Assembly: GCA_003024985.2 (NCBI GenBank)
Contig: PXIH01S0173290.1
DNA length: 10,683 nucleotides
Strand: one strand, 5' to 3'
Source of the DNA: Euperipatoides rowelli
Lineage: Eukaryota > Onychophora > Udeonychophora > Euonychophora > Peripatopsidae
The notes beneath the pieces were generated by a model. It was not told where the DNA came from. It did no database searches and was given only the letters and a program-made list of their open reading frames with translations. The position numbers were made by a program, and so were the translations under genes. Of the stretch, positions 7,336 to 10,683 are shown piece by piece (position 1 is the stretch's first letter; each line of letters opens with the position of its first letter).

Positions 7336-7382
7336 GAGGAAGGGGAAGAGAAAAGAAAAAAGAGGAAAAGAGGAAAGGGAAG
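7336..7382 (+). repeat. 47-nt polypurine tract
   Basis: This is uninterrupted A/G from 7336 to 7382, bounded by T on both sides. Long homopurine-homopyrimidine DNA can form triplex (H-DNA). In animal genomes it is usually low-complexity sequence. Confidence 0.85.
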
Positions 7383-7677
7383 TAGTATATGTTAAGATTT
7401 ATTTCCGTATTATAATTCTATTATTTTTATTCACTTTATAATTTATTTGTTTTTTTGTTTTTCAGATATGTTATTAATTATAGATTTTTAAAATAGTGAT
7501 ATATTAATATATTTTAATTGTTTAAGCCAATGGCTTAAATTTTTGATTCATTAAATAAATAATAAATAAAATTTAATGTTGACATCTTCCAAAAAGCACC
7601 AGCCATTATAAAATGTTGACAAAGTAAACATGTATGCAATCATTGATCATAGCGAGAGTGGATGTGACATAATTTTA
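7383..7677. other. AT-rich non-coding stretch with a small palindrome
   Basis: TTTAAGCCA (7521-7529) and TGGCTTAAA (7531-7539) form a perfect 9-bp inverted repeat around one base. A TTTTTGTTTTTCAG sequence near 7452-7465 resembles a 3' splice site, but no convincing exon follows. AATA-type runs lie at about 7551-7570. Confidence 0.5.
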
Positions 7678-7924
7678 GCAAATTCTATTGCAATATAAGT
7701 TCTTGTACGCATTTTTACTGATAGCGGCAGATACCCTGAAGCATATATCACAACAGATACCTAGAAGCTGTGGTGGTACAGGATTGGGTAAGATGTATCA
7801 CAACAGAATTTGCTTTGCATTTACACTGGTCAATATGGCAATGCATTGTGCTACATGTTCCATAAAAGTGGCCAGTAAAACATTGCTTAAGATCAATACT
7901 CCTATGATAAATCCAATCACATGA
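7678..7924 (+). other. Exon-like GC-richer segment, unrecognised
   Basis: The segment is less AT-rich than its surroundings. A + strand frame is open from after a TAG at 7675-7677 to a TGA at 7922-7924, 81 codons without an ATG near its start. Its residues include LIAADTLKHISQQIPRSCGG, and the segment begins after a TTTTAG that could be a splice acceptor. The - strand also has a frame of about 40 codons here (roughly 7926-7802) with a hydrophobic start, so the coding strand cannot be decided. TATCACAACAGA is repeated exactly at 7746-7757 and 7796-7807. This could be a decayed exon, a repeat fragment or chance. I recognise no family. Confidence 0.2.
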
Positions 7925-9040
7925 TTCCTGAGTTATTAGAAATAACTTAATTCTACATTTGAACTTAGATATTGTTTTCTATGCTATGACTTCATCTACT
8001 TTGTGTATATTATGCTAATGAGTTAGATCATTTCCCTTGCTTTATAATGTGATTAGCTGAGTCAAGGTTATGAAATTATTTTGTATTCTGCAACTCTTTT
8101 GCAAAGGAATAATGTCTGAGGAAATTTCTATGACTGATATCCTGAATAAAAAGACTGAAATTGCAATTGCTTCTTTAAGCATCAATCACATAGATGTTGC
8201 CAATTTGTGAGTGAAACAAAAGATTATGTCTATAGATTTGATCACTAAAGGACAAATTTTACTATTGGTTAATTAAGGGTTCAGAAAGCTTATTATAATC
8301 TGCATCATTATAGTCTATTATTTGTGCATAACTCAGAAAGACATGGAAACAAACAAGAATGACACACATTTAGTTATAATGAGTTAAAGAATCTTTCTTT
8401 TCTGTAAATAAAATTATCTTATATTTAATGTTAATTTAATTCCTGAAGTTACAAATATTTATGTTATGAATAGTGTTCAAGTAACAAATTATTTTCATAT
8501 ATATTTTTTTTCATTTAAGCCTCTTGAAACATGTGTTTTTTTCTTAATGTTTGTGATACATAGTGAAAATTCACATTATAAAATACTTATTATTTTTTAA
8601 ATAAGTGACATAGGTTTATTAATCATTCAAACAAAATTACATTATACAGTAGGCCTATATATATAAAAAAATACATTAACTTTGCTATCATTTCAAGATA
8701 TACTGTATATTAATAAACACTTTGTTATTCCCCCTCCACCCACCTGTTGAATGGCTCTTTGGATTTATTTTTTTTAAGTTTGATAAATAATGGCTTTTTA
8801 TGCAAAAATGTTGCTTACCCCTATATAGGTCTAGGATATCACATTATAAAACCTATGCACTGTGTAGATATTTTTTTTTTATCAAAATTATATTAATAGA
8901 AAAAAATTAATTCATCACACATCTTTCTTTCTTATTTCAAAATATTTATTTAATCTTTGATTTAAAAATTCAAAATATAAGATAAAATATTGATATGAAA
9001 AAAAAGAAAATCAGCTGTTTCAAAGATCTTCATTATATAT
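7925..9040. other. AT-rich non-coding stretch
   Basis: A 9-bp inverted repeat, TATACAGTA (8643-8651) and TACTGTATA (8701-8709), spans 67 bp and begins next to TAGGCCTATATATATA. A short AAGGGTTCAG near 8276-8285 resembles the repeat family's core but has no matching flanks. A T10 run lies at 8871-8880. Nothing gene-like was seen. Confidence 0.55.
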
Positions 9041-9085
9041 AATTCCATTAGATGGCAGCACCAGAAAAAGGGAAATAATGGAATT
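9041..9085. repeat. Perfect 10-bp inverted repeat around a 25-nt loop
   Basis: AATTCCATTA (9041-9050) pairs exactly with TAATGGAATT (9076-9085). The left arm overlaps the CTCF-like word at 9045-9059. Confidence 0.6.
9045..9059 (+). promoter_or_regulatory. CTCF-like core motif
   Basis: CCATTAGATGGCAGC fits every position of the published bilaterian CTCF core consensus CCANNAGRNGGCRSY. Such a match is expected well under once in 10 kb of sequence this AT-rich. Binding cannot be inferred from one motif, and transposons often carry similar words. Confidence 0.3.
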
Positions 9086-9959
9086 TTCGGAATCTGATTA
9101 TTAGAATAGTCATTTTAAAAATTGGAACCTTTTGAAAAATAATTAATATTATAACTATTTGGTTTAATAATGCTGTGAAATTACAAGATATAAAAACAAA
9201 TAGGGCTACTAATGTTCACATTATCATAGGCAATACAACTGTAATTTAAATAAAATTCAGATATACATAAGTTCTAAAAGATTAAAGTTATTTAATTGTC
9301 TTCTATATTTTGTTTGATATTATTATGTTTTTATTAAGAATGGTTGTATTTCTTTTATTCTTATTTCTTCATGTCTTATGTCTCCTACTTTTAAATTAAT
9401 GAATACATTACTAATTCTTGTGCTTCTACCTATTGCTTGAAATTTTAATGTGATTATATAGTTGATAACTGAAAATATAGGCTAACTGAATTGTAAATTT
9501 ACTTAAATGGTTAGTGAGCCCTATTATATCTAAAACAACTTTTACAATTTAAAAAAAAATAATGTGTTGCATTTTAGTTCTGTAATAAATGTATTATTTA
9601 TAAAGGTCACAATTTGAAGGTCATTCCAAAAGCAAACTATTTCTCTTGAATCACATGAACCCCTAGAAGACTTAGCTAGGACTATCATAATTGATACTCT
9701 TAATGATAATGTCTTACAAAGTCAACTTGGGAAAATTCAGGAATTGATAATGGTTAATATTGTTGTAGGCTATTTTTTTTAAATTAATTTAGTTAATCAT
9801 CTCAATATTAATCAATTTATTGTTAATTGTCTTTATTTTATTTTAATTAGTGGGAAACAAACACTGAAAATATCTTTAATTATACCATAAAAAATGTTTG
9901 TTGTGATATCTATGTTATCTATTAGACACCAATTCTATTAATCTAAGTCAGTGCTTTAT
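9086..9959. other. AT-rich non-coding stretch
   Basis: Nothing beyond AT-rich sequence and short oligo-T/A runs was seen (for example 9771-9780). Confidence 0.6.
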
Positions 9960-10130
9960 GGTTGTGGCATTAATGGAATCACGATCGCTCATAAGCCACA
10001 TTAGGTGCCATTAGTGATGATACGGCTAGCAATGAATGCACTCTTATTCCCCATGCGTGATAAAGTCAGGTCAGCTAAAAACAACAGGTACCAACATATC
10101 TCTTAGATTTGCATATTCCCATATGACAAA
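9960..10130. other. GC-richer patch with clustered transcription-factor-like words
   Basis: This patch is noticeably less AT-rich than the DNA on both sides and has no open frame of note. It holds CATTAATG (9968-9975) and two further CATTAG words (near 9999 and 10009), which have homeodomain-type TAAT cores. It also holds AGGTCA (10068-10073, nuclear-receptor half-site type), ATTTGCAT (10107-10114, a perfect octamer/POU word) and the E-box CATATG (10120-10125). This could be a regulatory element or the remnant of an older insertion. Each word alone is weak evidence. Confidence 0.25.
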
Positions 10131-10683
10131 TTTAGCATTTAGCAAACATTTCACCCCAAAAATAAGAATAAAATAGATATACAGTATACAACCTTTTTTG
10201 TTTTTTGTCTCATCCAAATAAATTTAGTAGAATAATTTAGAGGTTTTGTAGAACCAGTTTGACTATTATTGTATTAGGCTCTGAGTTTGCTATGGAATTT
10301 TGCAATAATAATAAATTTAACACTTATAAATCATGTTCTAATATACTCTTGATAGTTGATTTCTTTATTATTAATTTAAATGAATTCCATTGCTTGAGAA
10401 AATTAATATCTAGATTGTTAAATTCTTCATTTATGTTAATATTCACTTTACATTTATTACGTACAATCAATTTCTTTTGAAATTTAAACTATTTTCTTTA
10501 ATGTGACCATTGGTCAACGTTTTAAAATCATAAGCATTGATTTCAACATTTTTTGTAAGACCATTAGTTTACCACTTCAGCAAAGTCATGACTTTAGAGG
10601 AAAAAAAATTGACGATTAAAATGTACATTATTTCATTGATTATTGAGTAATTGTTATATCTATTGTTTGTAAATAAATAAATA
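10131..10683. other. AT-rich non-coding stretch
   Basis: It contains a chance-like 73-codon frame at 10259-10480 that opens with TTG and is dominated by Ile, Leu, Phe and Asn. The window ends in a short (AAAT)n run, TAAATAAATAAATA (10670-10683). Confidence 0.6.

Noticed and set aside
7450-7470. Splice acceptor-like TTTTTGTTTTTCAG
   Set aside because: T-rich runs followed by AG are expected often in this composition, and no exon-like frame follows.
8274-8300. AAGGGTTCAG as a further family fragment
   Set aside because: It is about ten bases with no extended alignment.
640-10190. Recurring ATACTGTAT/ATACAGTAT words (for example near 697, 1504, 8700 and 10178)
   Set aside because: They are short and AT-rich and occur at unrelated positions without shared flanks, so they are probably chance in this composition.
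10259-10480. 73-codon + strand frame
   Set aside because: It opens with TTG rather than ATG and has a low-complexity Ile/Leu/Asn/Phe composition.
1-10683. tRNA, rRNA, CRISPR array or bacterial operon
   Set aside because: No T-loop word GGTTCGA with a matching acceptor stem, no regularly spaced identical repeats with unique spacers, and no adjacent long reading frames were seen.

Overview
The window reads as non-coding animal DNA. It is roughly three-quarters A+T by eye, is full of oligo-A/T runs, contains two unresolved N bases (3194, 3329), and has no bacterial-style gene packing, rRNA or tRNA. The best guess is an intergenic or intronic stretch of an invertebrate genome. TTAGGG-type telomere-like motifs, an (ACAG)n microsatellite and TAGGCCTA-like words would suit a mollusc or another lophotrochozoan, but nothing here identifies the species. 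All positions and match counts were read by hand.

The clearest structure is a dispersed repeat family. Copy A (864-1175, about 312 bp) looks like a complete non-autonomous DNA transposon (MITE-like). It has imperfect terminal inverted repeats, a perfect 8-9 bp target-site duplication and no coding capacity. Copies C (about 112-335) and B (about 2925-3130) lie in the opposite orientation. They share its core, including the CCCTAA/TTAGGG-like block, and resemble each other beyond the part that matches A. A shorter internally deleted relative, D (about 4105-4212), is possible. These copies explain most of the apparent telomere-like motifs in the left half.

A composition island lies at 3928-5051. 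It starts with a short exon-like open frame (3928-4074, + strand), followed by fragment D. Then comes a clearly GC-richer block (about 4250-4810) that carries the longest open frame of the window: 207 codons on the - strand, 4850-4230, ending next to an oligo-T run that would be an A-tail on that strand. A 33-bp-period minisatellite follows (4939-5051). I do not recognise the encoded sequences. The block could be an exon, a transposon-derived coding remnant or an unannotated repeat.

The right half (5052-10683) is AT-rich and mostly featureless. Local exceptions are a 47-nt polypurine tract (7336-7382), a moderately GC-richer exon-like segment (7678-7924), an inverted repeat enclosing a match to the CTCF core consensus (9041-9085), and a GC-richer patch with several transcription-factor-like words (9960-10130). 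No confident protein-coding gene can be called, and no set of genes works together here.
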